A DNA stretch of 64,000 nt from Blastochloris viridis (GCF_001402875.1 NZ_CP012946.1:598001-662000), one strand, 5' to 3'. Counted from the stretch's first letter, positions 31,777-43,378 are shown. Notes: generated by a model not told the origin, from the sequence alone. Numbers and translations: made by a program.

Positions 31777-31940
31777 CCGGCGGCGGATCGAGCGAGATTG
31801 CGCTGGCGCTGTTTGCGAAAGCGCCGACGCGGCGCCCGGCCGATCAGGCCACGCAACACGTTGATCGTCGGCAAAAGACTCAATTCATCAATGAATTATA
31901 CCAACGGCCTTTACGTTTGACCTTTGGTCGACGTCGGCTC

Positions 31941-32054
31941 GCCTCATCCTGAGGAGCGGTCGCAAGACCGCGTCTCGAAGGATAAGGCGACGCTGACGGC
32001 GGCCTTCGGCCCATGCTTCGAGACGGCTGCTTCGCAGCCTCCTCAGCATGAGGC
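31941..32054. repeat. Rhizobiales-type intergenic palindromic element
   Basis: Inverted arms GCCTCATCCTGAGGAGC (31941) and GCCTCCTCAGCATGAGGC (32037) enclose CTCGAAGGATAAGGC and GCTTCGAGACGGCTGC segments. This matches the widespread CTCATCCTGAGGAGC...CTTCGAGACG repeat family seen in many Bradyrhizobium and Rhodopseudomonas genomes (recognised from memory). It occupies the gene-less 31777-32242 interval between the converging puhE and rpe genes. The rest of the interval holds the rpe terminator and nothing else I recognise. Confidence 0.75.
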
Positions 32055-32186
32055 CGCGAAAGGTCGCTCCTCAGGGCCACTGGTATTATCGGCGAGGATG
32101 TGCCCGATCACCGCGGGTTCATTCGGACACCGTAGAAGCGGTTGCCTGCTTGAAGACGGAGCGTGCCGCGCCGCCGGGGAAACCGC

Positions 32187-32220
32187 ATAAAAACCCCCGG
32201 TCGCCGCTGGCGCCGGGGGC
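32187..32220 (-). terminator. Rho-independent terminator of the cbb operon
   Basis: Stem CCCCCGG (32194-32200) with CCGGGGG (32213-32219). On the minus strand it is followed by GTTTTTATG, a good U-tract, 23 bases after the rpe stop. Confidence 0.85.
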
Positions 32221-32242
32221 ATCGACGGTGGCCGGCGCGAAC

Positions 32243-32920
32243 TTAGGCGGCGACCTGAAACGCGGCATCGATCTCGGCCCGCATCGCCTTGATGGTGGCG
32301 GCATAGTCGGACGAGCCGAAAATCGCGCTGCCGGCGACAAAGGTATCGGCGCCGGCCTTGGCAACCCGGCCGATGTTCTTCACCGTCACCCCGCCATCGA
32401 CCTGAAGCCGGATGTCGCGGCCCGACTCCTCGATCAGCCGCCGTGTGGCGGCGATCTTCGGCAGCATGCCTTCGATGAAGGCCTGTCCGCCGAAGCCGGG
32501 GTTGACGGTCATCAGCAGAACCAGGTCGAGCTTGGGCAATACCCAGTCGAGCACCGACAACGGCGTGGCCGGGTTGAGCACCAGGCCGGCCTGGCAGCCC
32601 TTGGAGCGGATCAACTCGACGGTGCGGTCGACGTGGCGGCTGGCTTCGGGGTGGAAGCTGATGAGATTGGCGCCGGCATTGGCGAACATCTCCACCAGCA
32701 GGTCAACCGGCTCGACCATCAGGTGGACGTCGATCGGCGCCGTGGTCACCTTGCGCAGCGAGGCCAGCACCGGCGGTCCGATGGTGAGGTTCGGGACGTA
32801 GTGGCCATCCATCACGTCGAAGTGGATCCAGTCGGCGCCGCCGGCGAGGACGGTGTTCACCTCCTCGCCGAGCCGCGCAAAATCGGCCGACAGGATCGAC
32901 GGCGCGATCACCATGCTCAT
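32243..32920 (-). CDS. rpe: Ribulose-phosphate 3-epimerase (Calvin cycle)
   Basis: Interconverts xylulose 5-phosphate and ribulose 5-phosphate, regenerating the RuBisCO substrate precursor. It has 225 residues. [16 protein letters not shown], the metal-binding [39 protein letters not shown] and [11 protein letters not shown] are the expected TIM-barrel motifs. The start overlaps the stop of the upstream aldolase gene (ATGA). It is the last gene of the eight-gene cbb operon and is followed by a terminator. Confidence 0.96.
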   Translation of the reverse strand: MSMVIAPSILSADFARLGEEVNTVLAGGADWIHFDVMDGHYVPNLTIGPPVLASLRKVTTAPIDVHLMVEPVDLLVEMFANAGANLISFHPEASRHVDRTVELIRSKGCQAGLVLNPATPLSVLDWVLPKLDLVLLMTVNPGFGGQAFIEGMLPKIAATRRLIEESGRDIRLQVDGGVTVKNIGRVAKAGADTFVAGSAIFGSSDYAATIKAMRAEIDAAFQVAA

Positions 32921-33999
32921 GCGGCGGCCTTTCCGTCGGTCACCACCTGCTTCAGCTCGCCCTTCTTGTATCGCGCGGCCATCTCGTCGAGCTCGATCGG
33001 CTTGATGTTGCCGGCCTGGCCGGCGGCGCCGAACGCCTCAAGCCGGGCGATGACGACCTTCTTGGCGGCATCCTGGGCGACGGCGAGGTACTTGCGCGGG
33101 TCGAATTCCGACGGGTTCTTGGCGAACACCCGGCGCACCGCCGCGGTCATGGCAAGGCGGATGTCGGTGTCGATATTGACCTTGCGCACGCCGTACTTGA
33201 TGCCCTGGACGATCTCCTCGACCGGCACGCCGTAGGTCTCCTTCATGTCGCCGCCGAACTCGCGGATCTCGGCCAGCAGTTCCTGCGGCACCGAGGACGA
33301 GCCGTGCATCACGAGGTGCGTATTCGGGATGCGGGCGTGGATCTCCTTGATGCGGTCGATGGCAAGGATGTCGCCGGTCGGCTTGCGGCTGAATTTGTAG
33401 GCGCCGTGCGAGGTGCCGATGGCGATGGCGAGGGCATCGACCTGGGTCTCGGCGACGAAGCGGGCGGCCTCCTCGGGGTCGGTCAATAGCTGCTCGCGGG
33501 TCATGGTGCCCTCGGCGCCGTGGCCGTCCTCCTTGTCGCCCTTCATGGTCTCCAGCGAGCCGAGCACGCCGAGCTCGCCCTCGACCGAGACGCCGATGGA
33601 GTGGGCGATCTCGACCACCTTGCCGGTGACGGCGGCGTTATAGGCGTGGTCGGCCGGGGTCTTGCCGTCGTCCCTCAGCGAGCCGTCCATCATCACCGAG
33701 GTGAAGCCGTTGCGGATGGCCGAGACGCACACTGCCGGCGAGGCGCCATGGTCCTGGTGCATCACGATCGGAATCTCAGGATAGGACTCGACGGCGGCGA
33801 GAATCAGGTGCCGCAGGAAGTGCTCGCCGGCATATTTGCGGGCGCCGGCAGAGGCCTGAAGGATCACCGGCGCCTGGACGGCTCTCGCACCCTCCATGAT
33901 GGCGCGGACCTGCTCCATGTTGTTGACGTTGAAGGCCGGCAGGCCATAGCCGTGCTCGGCGGCGTGGTCGAGCAACTGGCGCAGCGATACGAGGGCCAT
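32917..33999 (-). CDS. cbbA: Fructose-bisphosphate aldolase class II (CbbA type)
   Basis: Zn-dependent aldolase that makes fructose 1,6- and sedoheptulose 1,7-bisphosphate in the Calvin cycle. It has 360 residues from [32 protein letters not shown] carries zinc-binding histidine and nearby catalytic aspartate, and [14 protein letters not shown] and [13 protein letters not shown] are further class II signatures. The ATG at 33999 has GGAG eight bases upstream; a TTG at 34005 is less likely. Codons are strongly biased. It lies 40 bases after the transketolase gene. Confidence 0.95.
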   Translation of the reverse strand: MALVSLRQLLDHAAEHGYGLPAFNVNNMEQVRAIMEGARAVQAPVILQASAGARKYAGEHFLRHLILAAVESYPEIPIVMHQDHGASPAVCVSAIRNGFTSVMMDGSLRDDGKTPADHAYNAAVTGKVVEIAHSIGVSVEGELGVLGSLETMKGDKEDGHGAEGTMTREQLLTDPEEAARFVAETQVDALAIAIGTSHGAYKFSRKPTGDILAIDRIKEIHARIPNTHLVMHGSSSVPQELLAEIREFGGDMKETYGVPVEEIVQGIKYGVRKVNIDTDIRLAMTAAVRRVFAKNPSEFDPRKYLAVAQDAAKKVVIARLEAFGAAGQAGNIKPIELDEMAARYKKGELKQVVTDGKAAA

Positions 34000-34039
34000 G
34001 TTCAAGTCTCCTGAAAAAGGTCAAACCCCTTGGGCGAGG

Positions 34040-36058
34040 TCAGCGAGCCAATAGGGCTTTGACGGTATCGGCGATCCGCTGCGGCGTGAAGCCGAAATGG
34101 GCCAGCAGGTCCTTCTCCGGCGCCGACTCGCCGAAGCGGTCGAGCCCGACGACGTCGCCGCCGAAACCGACCACCGCCCGCCAGCCGCGGGTCACCCCGG
34201 CTTCGACTGCGACGTGCGGGATCGCGCGGTCGATCACCGTGGCCTGCTCGGCGGTGCCGAGCCGCTCGAATGCCTCGCGGCAGGGCATCGACACCACCCG
34301 CACCGCAATGTTGTCGGCGGCGAGCAGGTCGCGGGCGGCGGTGGCGAGCGCCACCTCCGAGCCGGTGGCGACCAACACCGCCGCCGGCTTGGCCGCGGGC
34401 TCCGACAGCACGTAGCCGCCGTTGGCGATTGCAGCTTCCGTCGCCGCCTCGCGCGGCTGGGCCGGCAGGGTCTGGCGCGACAGGACGATGGCGGTCGGGC
34501 CGTCCTTGCGAACCAGCGCCGCCCGCCAGGCGAACGCGGTCTCGACCGCATCGGCCGGCCGCCAGACGTCGAGATTGGGGATCAGCCGCAGGCTTTCGAC
34601 GTGCTCGACCGGCTGGTGGGTGGGGCCGTCCTCGCCAAGCGCGATCGAATCGTGGGTGAAGACGTAGACCACCCGCTGCCCCATCAGCGCGCTCATGCGG
34701 ATGGCGTTGCGGGCGTAGTCGGAGAACACCAGGAAGGTGGCGACGAAGGGGATGAAGCCGCCGTGCAGCGCGATGCCGTTGGCAATCGCGCTCATGCCGA
34801 ACTCACGCACGCCGAACAGGATGGTGTTGCCGGCCGCGTCGCGGGTGATCGGAGTTGAGCCCTTGAAATTGGTGAGGTTGGAGTGGGTGAGGTCGGCCGA
34901 GCCGCCGAGCAACTCGGGCAGGTCCGGCGCGTACGCCGACAGCGCCACCTGGCCGGCCTTGCGGCTGGCGACGTTGCCGGCGGCCTTGGCCTCGGCCAAT
35001 GCGTGCGCGGTCGCGGCCGGAAAGGTTGCCGGCAAATCGCCGTTGATGCGGCGCTCGAACTCGGCGGCGAGCTCGGGGAAGGCCGCGCGGTAGGCTTCGA
35101 AGCGCTGGGTCCAGTCGGCGTGCAAGCCGGCGCCGCGGGCGCGCTGGTTCCATTGGGCGTAAACGTCGTCTGGCACCACGAACGGCGGGTGGCTCCAGCC
35201 GAATGCCGCCTTGGCCTTGGCCGCTTCATCCGGGCCGAGCGGGGCGCCATGCGAGTTCTCGGTGCCCTGTTTGGTGGGGGCGCCGCGGCCGATCACTGTT
35301 TTGCAGCAGATCAGGCTGGGCTTGCCGACGCCGAGTGCAACGGTGATGGCGGCATCGATGGCGGCGGGGTCGTGGCCGTCGACATCGCGCACCACGTGCC
35401 AGCCATAGGCCTCGAACCGCGCCGGGGTGTCGTCGGCGAACCACTCCTCGACCTTGCCGTCGATCGAGATGCCGTTGTCGTCATAGAGCGCGACCAGCTT
35501 GCCGAGCCCCAGGCGTCCGGCGAGCGAGGCGGCCTCGTGGCTGATGCCCTCCATCAGGCAGCCATCGCCGAGGAACACGAAGGTGCGGTGGTCGACGACG
35601 GTGTGCCCGGGGCGATTGAACTGGGCGGCCAGCGTTTTCTCCGCAATCGCCATGCCGACGGCATTGGCGAAGCCCTGGCCGAGCGGGCCGGTGGTGGTCT
35701 CGACGCCGACGGTGACGCCGACCTCGGGATGGCCCGGCGTCTTGGCGTGCATCTGGCGGAAGCGCTTCAGCTCGCTGAGCGGCAGGTCGTAGCCGGTGAG
35801 ATGGAGCAGGCCGTAGATCAGCATCGAGGCGTGGCCGTTCGACAGCACGAAGCGGTCGCGGTCGGGCCAAGTCGGGTCGGCGGGGTCGTGGCGGAGGTGC
35901 TGGCGCCACAGCACGGCAGCGATCTCGGCCATGCCCATCGGCGCGCCGGGGTGGCCGGATTTGGCGGCCTCGACCGCATCGATGGCGAGCGCGCGCAGCG
36001 CCGCGGTCACCGGCCAGGTCAGGCTGGTGGCGGAGGTGATCTTCTGGACTTGGTTCAT
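34040..36058 (-). CDS. cbbT: Transketolase (CbbT)
   Basis: Thiamine-diphosphate enzyme that shuffles two-carbon units in the regenerative phase of the Calvin cycle. It has 672 residues from [40 protein letters not shown], the TPP-binding [18 protein letters not shown] and the central [19 protein letters not shown] plus [20 protein letters not shown] are typical. The frame is open upstream into prk, but the family N-terminus and a GAGGAAG ribosome site fix the ATG at 36058. It follows prk after 11 bases. Confidence 0.96.
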   Translation of the reverse strand: MNQVQKITSATSLTWPVTAALRALAIDAVEAAKSGHPGAPMGMAEIAAVLWRQHLRHDPADPTWPDRDRFVLSNGHASMLIYGLLHLTGYDLPLSELKRFRQMHAKTPGHPEVGVTVGVETTTGPLGQGFANAVGMAIAEKTLAAQFNRPGHTVVDHRTFVFLGDGCLMEGISHEAASLAGRLGLGKLVALYDDNGISIDGKVEEWFADDTPARFEAYGWHVVRDVDGHDPAAIDAAITVALGVGKPSLICCKTVIGRGAPTKQGTENSHGAPLGPDEAAKAKAAFGWSHPPFVVPDDVYAQWNQRARGAGLHADWTQRFEAYRAAFPELAAEFERRINGDLPATFPAATAHALAEAKAAGNVASRKAGQVALSAYAPDLPELLGGSADLTHSNLTNFKGSTPITRDAAGNTILFGVREFGMSAIANGIALHGGFIPFVATFLVFSDYARNAIRMSALMGQRVVYVFTHDSIALGEDGPTHQPVEHVESLRLIPNLDVWRPADAVETAFAWRAALVRKDGPTAIVLSRQTLPAQPREAATEAAIANGGYVLSEPAAKPAAVLVATGSEVALATAARDLLAADNIAVRVVSMPCREAFERLGTAEQATVIDRAIPHVAVEAGVTRGWRAVVGFGGDVVGLDRFGESAPEKDLLAHFGFTPQRIADTVKALLAR

Positions 36059-36069
36059 GCTGCGCTTCC

Positions 36070-36945
36070 TCAAAGTGCCCGGCGCTTCATCTCGATCAGC
36101 TTCAGGATCATCGGCGTCAGGATCAACTGCATGGCGATATCCAGCTTGCCGCCGGGAATGACAATGGAATTGGCGCGGCTCATCCAGCTGCCGTCGATCA
36201 TCGACAACAAATAGGGGAAATCGATGCCGCGGGGATTCTTGAACCGGATCACCACGATCGACTCGTCCGCGGTCGGAATCCACCGCGCCACGAAGGGGTT
36301 GGAGGTATCGACCGTCGGTGCGCGCTGGAAGTTGATGTCGGTCTCGGTGAACTGCGGGCAGATGTAGTGCACATAGTCTGGCATGCGTCGCAGGATGGTG
36401 TCGGTCACCGTCTCGGTGGAATAGCCGCGGGTGGCCTTGTCGCGGTGGAGTTTCTGGATCCATTCCAGATTGATCACCGGCACCACGCCGATCTTGAGGT
36501 CGACGTGCTGGGCGACGTTGACCTCCTCGGTCATCACCGCGCCGTGCAGTCCCTCATAGAACAACAGATCGGTTTCGCCGGTGATGTCCTGCCATGGCGT
36601 GAAGTTGCCAGGCTCGACGCCGTAGAGTTGCTGCTCTTCGGCGTCGTGGACGTAACGCCGAACCCGGCCGTGGCCGCTGCGGCTATATTCGGCGAACAGC
36701 TGCTCCAACTCCTTGAGCAGATTGGTTTCGGGCGAGAAGTGGCTGTAGTTCCTGTTGCCCTTCTTGGCCTCCTCCGCGATGCGCTCGCGCATCTCGAAGC
36801 GGTCGTAGCGGTGGAAGGAATCGCCCTCGACGAAGGCGGCGGTGACGCCCTCGCGGCGGAAGATCTGCTCGAAGGTGCGTTTCACCGAAGTGGTGCCGGC
36901 GCCGGACGAGCCGGTCACGGCAATGATCGGGTGCTTGCGGGACAT
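36070..36945 (-). CDS. cbbP: Phosphoribulokinase
   Basis: Phosphorylates ribulose 5-phosphate to ribulose 1,5-bisphosphate, the committed step before RuBisCO. It has 291 residues, the proteobacterial class I length. The P-loop [15 protein letters not shown] motif is at about 10-20 ([12 protein letters not shown]). [27 protein letters not shown] and [12 protein letters not shown] are the usual substrate and regulatory motifs. The start has GAGAAAG upstream. It is 145 bases after fbp, the largest internal gap in the operon, in which I see no clear signal. Confidence 0.97.
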   Translation of the reverse strand: MSRKHPIIAVTGSSGAGTTSVKRTFEQIFRREGVTAAFVEGDSFHRYDRFEMRERIAEEAKKGNRNYSHFSPETNLLKELEQLFAEYSRSGHGRVRRYVHDAEEQQLYGVEPGNFTPWQDITGETDLLFYEGLHGAVMTEEVNVAQHVDLKIGVVPVINLEWIQKLHRDKATRGYSTETVTDTILRRMPDYVHYICPQFTETDINFQRAPTVDTSNPFVARWIPTADESIVVIRFKNPRGIDFPYLLSMIDGSWMSRANSIVIPGGKLDIAMQLILTPMILKLIEMKRRAL

Positions 36946-37090
36946 GGCTTTCTCGCATCCAAACGAACGGGAGGATCACAAGGGCTGAGGCGTTCCTTGA
37001 GCGGCGGGACGCCACAAGCGATTGTTTCGTTGGGCTTTCTTTTGCAAACCGGGTCCCGCTGCCGCGGACGACCCACCCCGGCCCGGTCGG

Positions 37091-38149
37091 TCAGGATCGG
37101 AACAGACCGCGCTTGGCGAACAACGGCGACCGCGCGGCGATCGATTCGGGCGCTGCGACGTATCGGGCGACGCGCTGAACCTTCTCGCTCGAGCCAAATA
37201 CTAGCGGCACGCGCTGGTGCAGCGAGGTCGGCTTGAGGTCCAAAATGGGCGAACTGCCGTTGGAGGCGGCGCCGCCAGCCTGTTCCATCAGGAACGCGAT
37301 CGGGTTGCCCTCGTAGATCAGCCGCAGCCGGCCGGAGATGTAGCCTTTGCGGGCGTCGGACGGGTAGAGATAGACGCCGCCGCGGATCAGGATGCGGTGG
37401 GCCTCCGCCACCATCGCCGCCAGCCAGCGCATGTTGTAATCGACGTCGCGCGGACCGTCCTGGCCCTTCAGCAGATCGTCGATATAGAGCCGGATCGGCT
37501 CATCCCAGTGCCGGTAGTTCGACATGTTGATGGCGAACTCGCGGGCGTCCGGCGGCACCTCCATGCGGTCGAACACCAGCACGTAGCGACGGGTGGCAGG
37601 GTCGAGCACGAACATCGCCGTGCCCTGGCCGACGGTCAGCACCAGTGCGGTGTTGGGGCCGTAGATGGCATAGCCGGCGGCAAGTTGGGCGCGACCCGGC
37701 TGCAGGAACGCCTCGGATAAAGCGGGATCGACGTTTGCCGGCGCCGGCAAGACCGAGAAGATGGTGCCGATCGAGGTGTTGGTGTCGATGTTGGAGGAGC
37801 CGTCGAGCGGGTCGATGGCGACGATCAGCGGCGCACCCTTGGTGAGGGCCTCCGGCACGTCGGCTTCTTCGGAAGCGAGCGCGGCGACCGGGGCGCTGGT
37901 GAGATGACGCTGGATCAGGCTGTTGGTGATGACGTCGAGTTCTTTTTGGGCATCGCCGCCGCCCTTGTCGATGCGGGCCGCGGCGAGGTCGCCGGCGAGT
38001 GGCCCCTGGGCAACCAGCCCGGAAATCTCCGCGGTCGCCCGCGCCAGCGCGGCGACAGTGTCCGCGACCGCCGTTCGCAACGGGTCGTTCCCCGCCCAGG
38101 CGTTGAGATAGTCCTCAAGTAGAGGTTTGGCGTGTGGCGTCTGTGTCAT
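37091..38149 (-). CDS. cbbF: Fructose-1,6-bisphosphatase class I (CbbF)
   Basis: Hydrolyses fructose 1,6-bisphosphate (and often sedoheptulose 1,7-bisphosphate) in the Calvin cycle. It has 352 residues. The metal-binding IVAIDPLDGSSNIDTNTSIG is at about 109-128. MSNYRHWDEPIRLYIDDLL, GGVYLYPSDARKGYISGRLR and FLMEQAGGAASNG define a class I enzyme. The ATG at 38149 follows AGGGACGG. It lies 80 bases after cbbX. Confidence 0.96.
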   Translation of the reverse strand: MTQTPHAKPLLEDYLNAWAGNDPLRTAVADTVAALARATAEISGLVAQGPLAGDLAAARIDKGGGDAQKELDVITNSLIQRHLTSAPVAALASEEADVPEALTKGAPLIVAIDPLDGSSNIDTNTSIGTIFSVLPAPANVDPALSEAFLQPGRAQLAAGYAIYGPNTALVLTVGQGTAMFVLDPATRRYVLVFDRMEVPPDAREFAINMSNYRHWDEPIRLYIDDLLKGQDGPRDVDYNMRWLAAMVAEAHRILIRGGVYLYPSDARKGYISGRLRLIYEGNPIAFLMEQAGGAASNGSSPILDLKPTSLHQRVPLVFGSSEKVQRVARYVAAPESIAARSPLFAKRGLFRS

Positions 38150-38229
38150 CGGCCGTCCCTAGGTCCCCCCAAGCGTCTTGACCAACTGCGTTGGTCAACG
38201 TCTCGGTCAGCGTCTTGGTGTTGTTATTG

Positions 38230-39126
38230 TCACTTCATTATCCGGCTTGCCAGGATTTCGGCGGCCGAAATCGTCATCAGGTCGTCGCGGCCGACCGGCG
38301 TGTCGGTATCGAACAGCCGCACCGCCTGGCGTAGCCGCGCCCGGTCGAAGGCGTTGCGGATCGAGCGTGCATTGGCAAAGTTGGGCTGGGTTCGCCGCCG
38401 CGCGATATAGTCGGTCAAAGCGGCCTTGGCGGCATCGTCGAAGCGGTAGCCTTCGGCGGTGGCCATGGTCTCGGCGATCCGCAGCAATTCGGCGTCGGAA
38501 TAGTCCGGAAAATCGATGTGGTGGGCAATGCGTGAGCGGAAACCCGGATTGGCCGAAAAGAAGGTGTTCATGCGGTCGGCATAGCCGGCGAGGATCACCA
38601 CCAAGTCATCACGCTGATTCTCCATCACCTGGAGCAGGATTTCGATGGCCTCTTGGCCGTAATCCTTCTCGTTCTCCGGGCGGTAGAGATAATAGGCCTC
38701 GTCGATGAACAGCACGCCGCCCATGGCGCGCTTGAGCACTTCCTTGGTCTTGGGGGCGGTGTGGCCGATATACTGGCCGACCAGATCGTCGCGCGTGACG
38801 GAGACGAGGTGACCTTTGCGCACGTAGCCGAGGCGGTGGAGAATGCCGGCCATGCGCAACGCGACGGTGGTCTTGCCGGTGCCGGGATTGCCGGTGAACG
38901 CCATGTGCAGCGTCGGCGGCGCCGAGGCGAGCCCGAGATTCTCGCGGGCGCGGGCGACCAGCAGGAAGGCGGCAATCTCGCGGATGCGGTCCTTGACCGG
39001 CTTCAGCCCCACCAGTTCACGGTCGAGATCAGCCAGCAGCGAGCCGATGTCGGTGTCGCGATACATCGCCTTGAGGTCGACCGCGGGGGCGGTCTCGGAC
39101 GGCGGCGGGGACGCGGGCACGTTCAT
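38230..39126 (-). CDS. cbbX: CbbX, red-type RuBisCO activase
   Basis: AAA+ ATPase that removes inhibitory sugar phosphates from red-type form I RuBisCO by pulling on the large-subunit C-terminus. It has 298 residues from [18 protein letters not shown]. Walker [17 protein letters not shown] is at about 78-93, Walker [14 protein letters not shown] follows, and the [20 protein letters not shown] region is typical. The ATG at 39126 has GGAGAG five bases upstream; upstream residues in the open frame are not conserved. Its place after cbbS fits the red-type (form IC) operon. Confidence 0.96.
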   Translation of the reverse strand: MNVPASPPPSETAPAVDLKAMYRDTDIGSLLADLDRELVGLKPVKDRIREIAAFLLVARARENLGLASAPPTLHMAFTGNPGTGKTTVALRMAGILHRLGYVRKGHLVSVTRDDLVGQYIGHTAPKTKEVLKRAMGGVLFIDEAYYLYRPENEKDYGQEAIEILLQVMENQRDDLVVILAGYADRMNTFFSANPGFRSRIAHHIDFPDYSDAELLRIAETMATAEGYRFDDAAKAALTDYIARRRTQPNFANARSIRNAFDRARLRQAVRLFDTDTPVGRDDLMTISAAEILASRIMK

Positions 39127-39192
39127 CGGGCTCTCCGAGAAGGGGGAAACCCCGGCGCGGGGGTGCCGGGGCTCGCGGGGCAATCTTTGACG

Positions 39193-39582
39193 TCAGCGCA
39201 CCGTCACTAGCGTATAGCGCTGGGTGCGGCCTTCGACCTCGGTGCGCTCCAGGCGGAAGGTCGGCTCGACCTTGGGGCGCTGTACGATGAAGGACATCCG
39301 CACCGCCTCCCAGCCGCGGCTGGAATCGAAGGCGTTGAGGCGGATGTAGTGGTCGGGGTGGGCGGCGCGGCACGCCGCCAGCTCCTGCATCACCCCCGCA
39401 GGATCCTGGAGATCGAACATCGGGTTGCCCCACATCTCCCAATAGGTGTTGCGGGGGTGGGGGTCGTCGGTGAACTCGATCGACACCGCCCACTCCTGGT
39501 CGAGGCACCAGGCGACCTGCTTCTTGATCTGGTCGTCGGTGAGGTCGGGCAGGAACGAAAAGGCACCCTGGGTCACGCGCAT
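39193..39582 (-). CDS. cbbS: RuBisCO small subunit (form IC, red type)
   Basis: Small subunit that caps the large-subunit octamer. It has 129 residues starting [20 protein letters not shown], the standard red-type opening. [37 protein letters not shown] and [20 protein letters not shown] are family signatures. The C-terminal hairpin extension of red-type small subunits ([18 protein letters not shown]) is present. It starts 14 bases after cbbL. Confidence 0.96.
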   Translation of the reverse strand: MRVTQGAFSFLPDLTDDQIKKQVAWCLDQEWAVSIEFTDDPHPRNTYWEMWGNPMFDLQDPAGVMQELAACRAAHPDHYIRLNAFDSSRGWEAVRMSFIVQRPKVEPTFRLERTEVEGRTQRYTLVTVR

Positions 39583-39596
39583 GTTGTCCTCCCGTC

Positions 39597-41093
<1,497 letters not shown>

Positions 41094-41112
41094 CTAAGGG
41101 CAGTTCCGGACA

Positions 41113-41134
41113 TTAGTAAATTTGAATTCGCTAA
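41113..41134. promoter_or_regulatory. Likely CbbR operator between cbbL and cbbR
   Basis: TTAG (41113) and CTAA (41131) form an inverted repeat around an AT-rich core, and TTA-N7-TGA at 41113-41125 fits the CbbR half-site TNA-N7-TNA. It lies 47 bases upstream of the cbbL ATG, where a LysR-type activator would bind. Confidence 0.55.
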
Positions 41135-41200
41135 TTGTCATGTTAAGTTTTGCTGAATGTCGTCGGCTGGGAAGCTGCGACGATCATCGCCATGCTCTTC

Positions 41201-41287
41201 GTCATGCCCGCGCTTGGCGCGGGCATCCACGTCTTGAAATCCTTTGGGAGCAAAGACGTAGATGGCCGGGACAAGCCCGGCCATGAC
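41201..41287. repeat. REP/BIME-like double-hairpin element in the cbbL-cbbR intergenic region
   Basis: Two hairpins, TGCCCGCGCTTGGCGCGGGCA and ATGGCCGGGACAAGCCCGGC(CAT), flank complementary CACGTCTT and AAGACGTA arms, and the whole is bounded by GTCATG and CATGAC. This form (GTCATGCCCG...CCACGTCTT...GATGGCCGGGACAAG) is common between genes in Bradyrhizobiaceae-like genomes (from memory). It lies between the putative CbbR site and the cbbR start, so it may affect cbbR mRNA. Confidence 0.75.
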
Positions 41288-41319
41288 GAGAGAGCCACAA
41301 GAGTCCGACTCGGAATGTC

Positions 41320-42237
41320 ATGCGCCACGCCACGCTCAAACAGCTACGCCTGCTCGCCGCCGCCGCCCGCACCGGCAGCTTCGCCGCCGCCGCCGAGGCC
41401 AGCGGCGTCACCGCGCCGGCGGTCACCATGCAGATGAAGGCGCTCGAGGCCGAGGTCGGGCTGCCGTTGTTCGAGCGCGACGCCCGCGGCCTCCGCCTCA
41501 CCGCGGCGGGGCAGGAGCTCAACGCCTGCGCCCGCCGCGTCGATCTCGCGCTGTCCGACTGCGAGTCGGCGGTGCGGGCGCTGAAGACGCTGGAGGGCGG
41601 CCGCGTCGTGCTCGGCGTGGTGTCGACCGCGAAATATTTCGCGCCGTTCGCGCTGGCGGCGTTCGCGCGGCGGCATCCCGGCGTCGAGACCGAACTGGTG
41701 ATCGGCAACCGCGGCGAGATCGTCGCCAGGTTCGAGGAGGGCGCGCTCGATGTCACCGTCATGGGCCGGCCGCCCGAGGACGTCGCGGTGGCGAGTGCGC
41801 TGATCGGCGACCACCCCCACCTCATCGTGGCCTCGCCCGACCACGCCCTGGTCGGGCGCGGACCATTGAAGCCCGCCGATCTCAAGCCCTATCCGATGCT
41901 GACGCGGGAGGTCGGCTCGGGCACCCGCACGCTGATGGAGCAGTTCTTCCGCGATGCCGACGTCAGCCCGCGCATCGGCATGGAGATCGGCTCGAACGAG
42001 ACCATCAAGCAGGCGGTGATGGCCGGGCTCGGCCTCGCCGTCATCTCCGGCCATACCGTTGCAACCGAACTCGCCGACGGTCGGCTTACGGCCCTGCCGG
42101 TCGAGGGCCTGCCGCTGTGGCGCAAATGGTTCGTGGTGCGGCCCCTGGCCAAGCGGCTGATGCCGGCGGCTGAGGCGCTGTGCGACTACCTCGCCACCGA
42201 GGGCCATCGCTTCCTGCCCAAGGTGGCGGGGGTGTAA
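41320..42237 (+). CDS. cbbR: LysR-type regulator of the cbb operon, CbbR
   Basis: LysR-family activator of Calvin-cycle genes that senses metabolites such as RuBP or NADPH. It has 305 residues. The N-terminal HTH (about 3-60) contains TLKQLRLLAAAARTGSFAAA and AVTMQMKALEAEVGLPLFER. The effector domain includes STAKYFAPFALAAFARRHPG, typical of CbbR (the YFAPF segment), and FEEGALDVTVMGRPPEDV. It is divergent from cbbL with about 250 bases between them, the usual arrangement. The ATG follows GGAATGTC. Confidence 0.93.
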   Translation: MRHATLKQLRLLAAAARTGSFAAAAEASGVTAPAVTMQMKALEAEVGLPLFERDARGLRLTAAGQELNACARRVDLALSDCESAVRALKTLEGGRVVLGVVSTAKYFAPFALAAFARRHPGVETELVIGNRGEIVARFEEGALDVTVMGRPPEDVAVASALIGDHPHLIVASPDHALVGRGPLKPADLKPYPMLTREVGSGTRTLMEQFFRDADVSPRIGMEIGSNETIKQAVMAGLGLAVISGHTVATELADGRLTALPVEGLPLWRKWFVVRPLAKRLMPAAEALCDYLATEGHRFLPKVAGV

Positions 42238-42325
42238 GACATTCCCTCCCGCAACGGGACCGGTCGCGCGAAACCGGATGCTGTCAAGCGCGCGCGACAT
42301 GTAGGGTGACGCGGTAGCCTGACAC

Positions 42326-43378
42326 ATGCTAAGTGTTCAAAAAACCAGGAGCATGCGTGCCGTCATGCCGGGGAGAGGGACACCCCTTCGGGTTGTGGTG
42401 GCGAAGCCGTGCGGCGTCTGCGCCGGCGTTCGTCGAGCGGTCGAGACCATTGAGCGCGCGCTCGTGGTGTACGGCCCGCCGGTCTATGCCCGCCACGAAA
42501 TCATTCATGATCGCCATGCCGTCGACGAGTTGCAGGCGCGCGGCGCGGTGTTCGTCGACGACCTTTCCGCCGTTCCGGACGGCGCCGTGGTGGTGTTTGG
42601 CGCCCACGGCGTGGCCGAGGAGGCCGAGCACGACTGCGAGCGCCGCGGCCACGACGTCATCGACGCCACCTGTCCGCTGGTGCTGAAGCTCCACAAGGAA
42701 GCCCGCCGGCTGGCCGACCGCGGCTACGACGTGGTGGTGGTCGGCCGCGCCGGCGACGACGAGGTCGACGCCATCGCCAGCCGCATTCCCGGCCGTGTCC
42801 ATGTCGTGTCCCACCTCGCCGACGTCGAGCGGCTGGAGGTGGCCGATCCCGCCCGCGTCGCCTACCTGCTGCAGACCACGCTCGGCGGTCTCGACACCGT
42901 GGACATCGTGGCCGCGCTCAAACATCGCTTCCCGCGCCTGGCCACCCAGGACGGCGACGCCTGCTCGGCGGTCCACGACCGCGAGAGGGCGGCCCTCAAG
43001 CTCGCCCGCCGGGTCGATGCGGTGTTCGTGGTCGGTTCGGGGTCCGCGGTCACCACCCGCCGCCTGCTCGAGATTGTCGCCGCCAGCGGCGTGCCGACCC
43101 GGCTGGTCGAAAACGCCGGCGCGATCGAGCACGGCAACATCGATGGGCTCACCGCGGTCGGCCTCGCCGCCGGTCCCTCCACTCCGGACAAGTTGGTCGA
43201 TGCGGTGGTGGCGCGGCTGAAGATGCTGAGGCCGGTCGAGATCGACGTGCTCGACGGTGTCGAGGAATTTGTCCGTTTCCGTCTCCCCTCCCGCTTGCGT
43301 CACGCCGGCGAGCGGTCCTCACCCGGCCTCGGCGGGGCGCCGCTGGCGCCCGGTGCCGCCTTGTCTCACGACCGTTGA
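42326..43378 (+). CDS. Divergent IspH/LytB-family [4Fe-4S] protein
   Basis: Aligns along its length with HMBPP reductase IspH, the last MEP-pathway enzyme. The three cluster cysteines are present (about C32 in CGVCAGV, C116 in DATCPLV, C213 in DACSAVHDRE), as are the equivalents of E. coli H41 (RHEIIHDRH), H74 (GAHGV) and E126. However, E. coli GHAGHPEV reads GRAGDDEV, so the catalytic H124 is replaced by Asp, and the phosphate-binding S225-S226-N227 region reads GSGSAVTTRRL. The protein may therefore not be an HMBPP reductase. Length is 350 residues; starts at 42353 and 42365 are also possible, and AGGAG lies just before 42353. The last 35 residues are unlike IspH. It lies alone between cbbR and bchI. 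Confidence 0.8.
   Translation: MLSVQKTRSMRAVMPGRGTPLRVVVAKPCGVCAGVRRAVETIERALVVYGPPVYARHEIIHDRHAVDELQARGAVFVDDLSAVPDGAVVVFGAHGVAEEAEHDCERRGHDVIDATCPLVLKLHKEARRLADRGYDVVVVGRAGDDEVDAIASRIPGRVHVVSHLADVERLEVADPARVAYLLQTTLGGLDTVDIVAALKHRFPRLATQDGDACSAVHDRERAALKLARRVDAVFVVGSGSAVTTRRLLEIVAASGVPTRLVENAGAIEHGNIDGLTAVGLAAGPSTPDKLVDAVVARLKMLRPVEIDVLDGVEEFVRFRLPSRLRHAGERSSPGLGGAPLAPGAALSHDR

Noticed and set aside
31859..31872. TTGATCGTCGGCAA as an FNR box
   Set aside because: Only 8 of 10 conserved bases match, and it lies between the 3' ends of puhE and the cbb operon, where no gene would be controlled.
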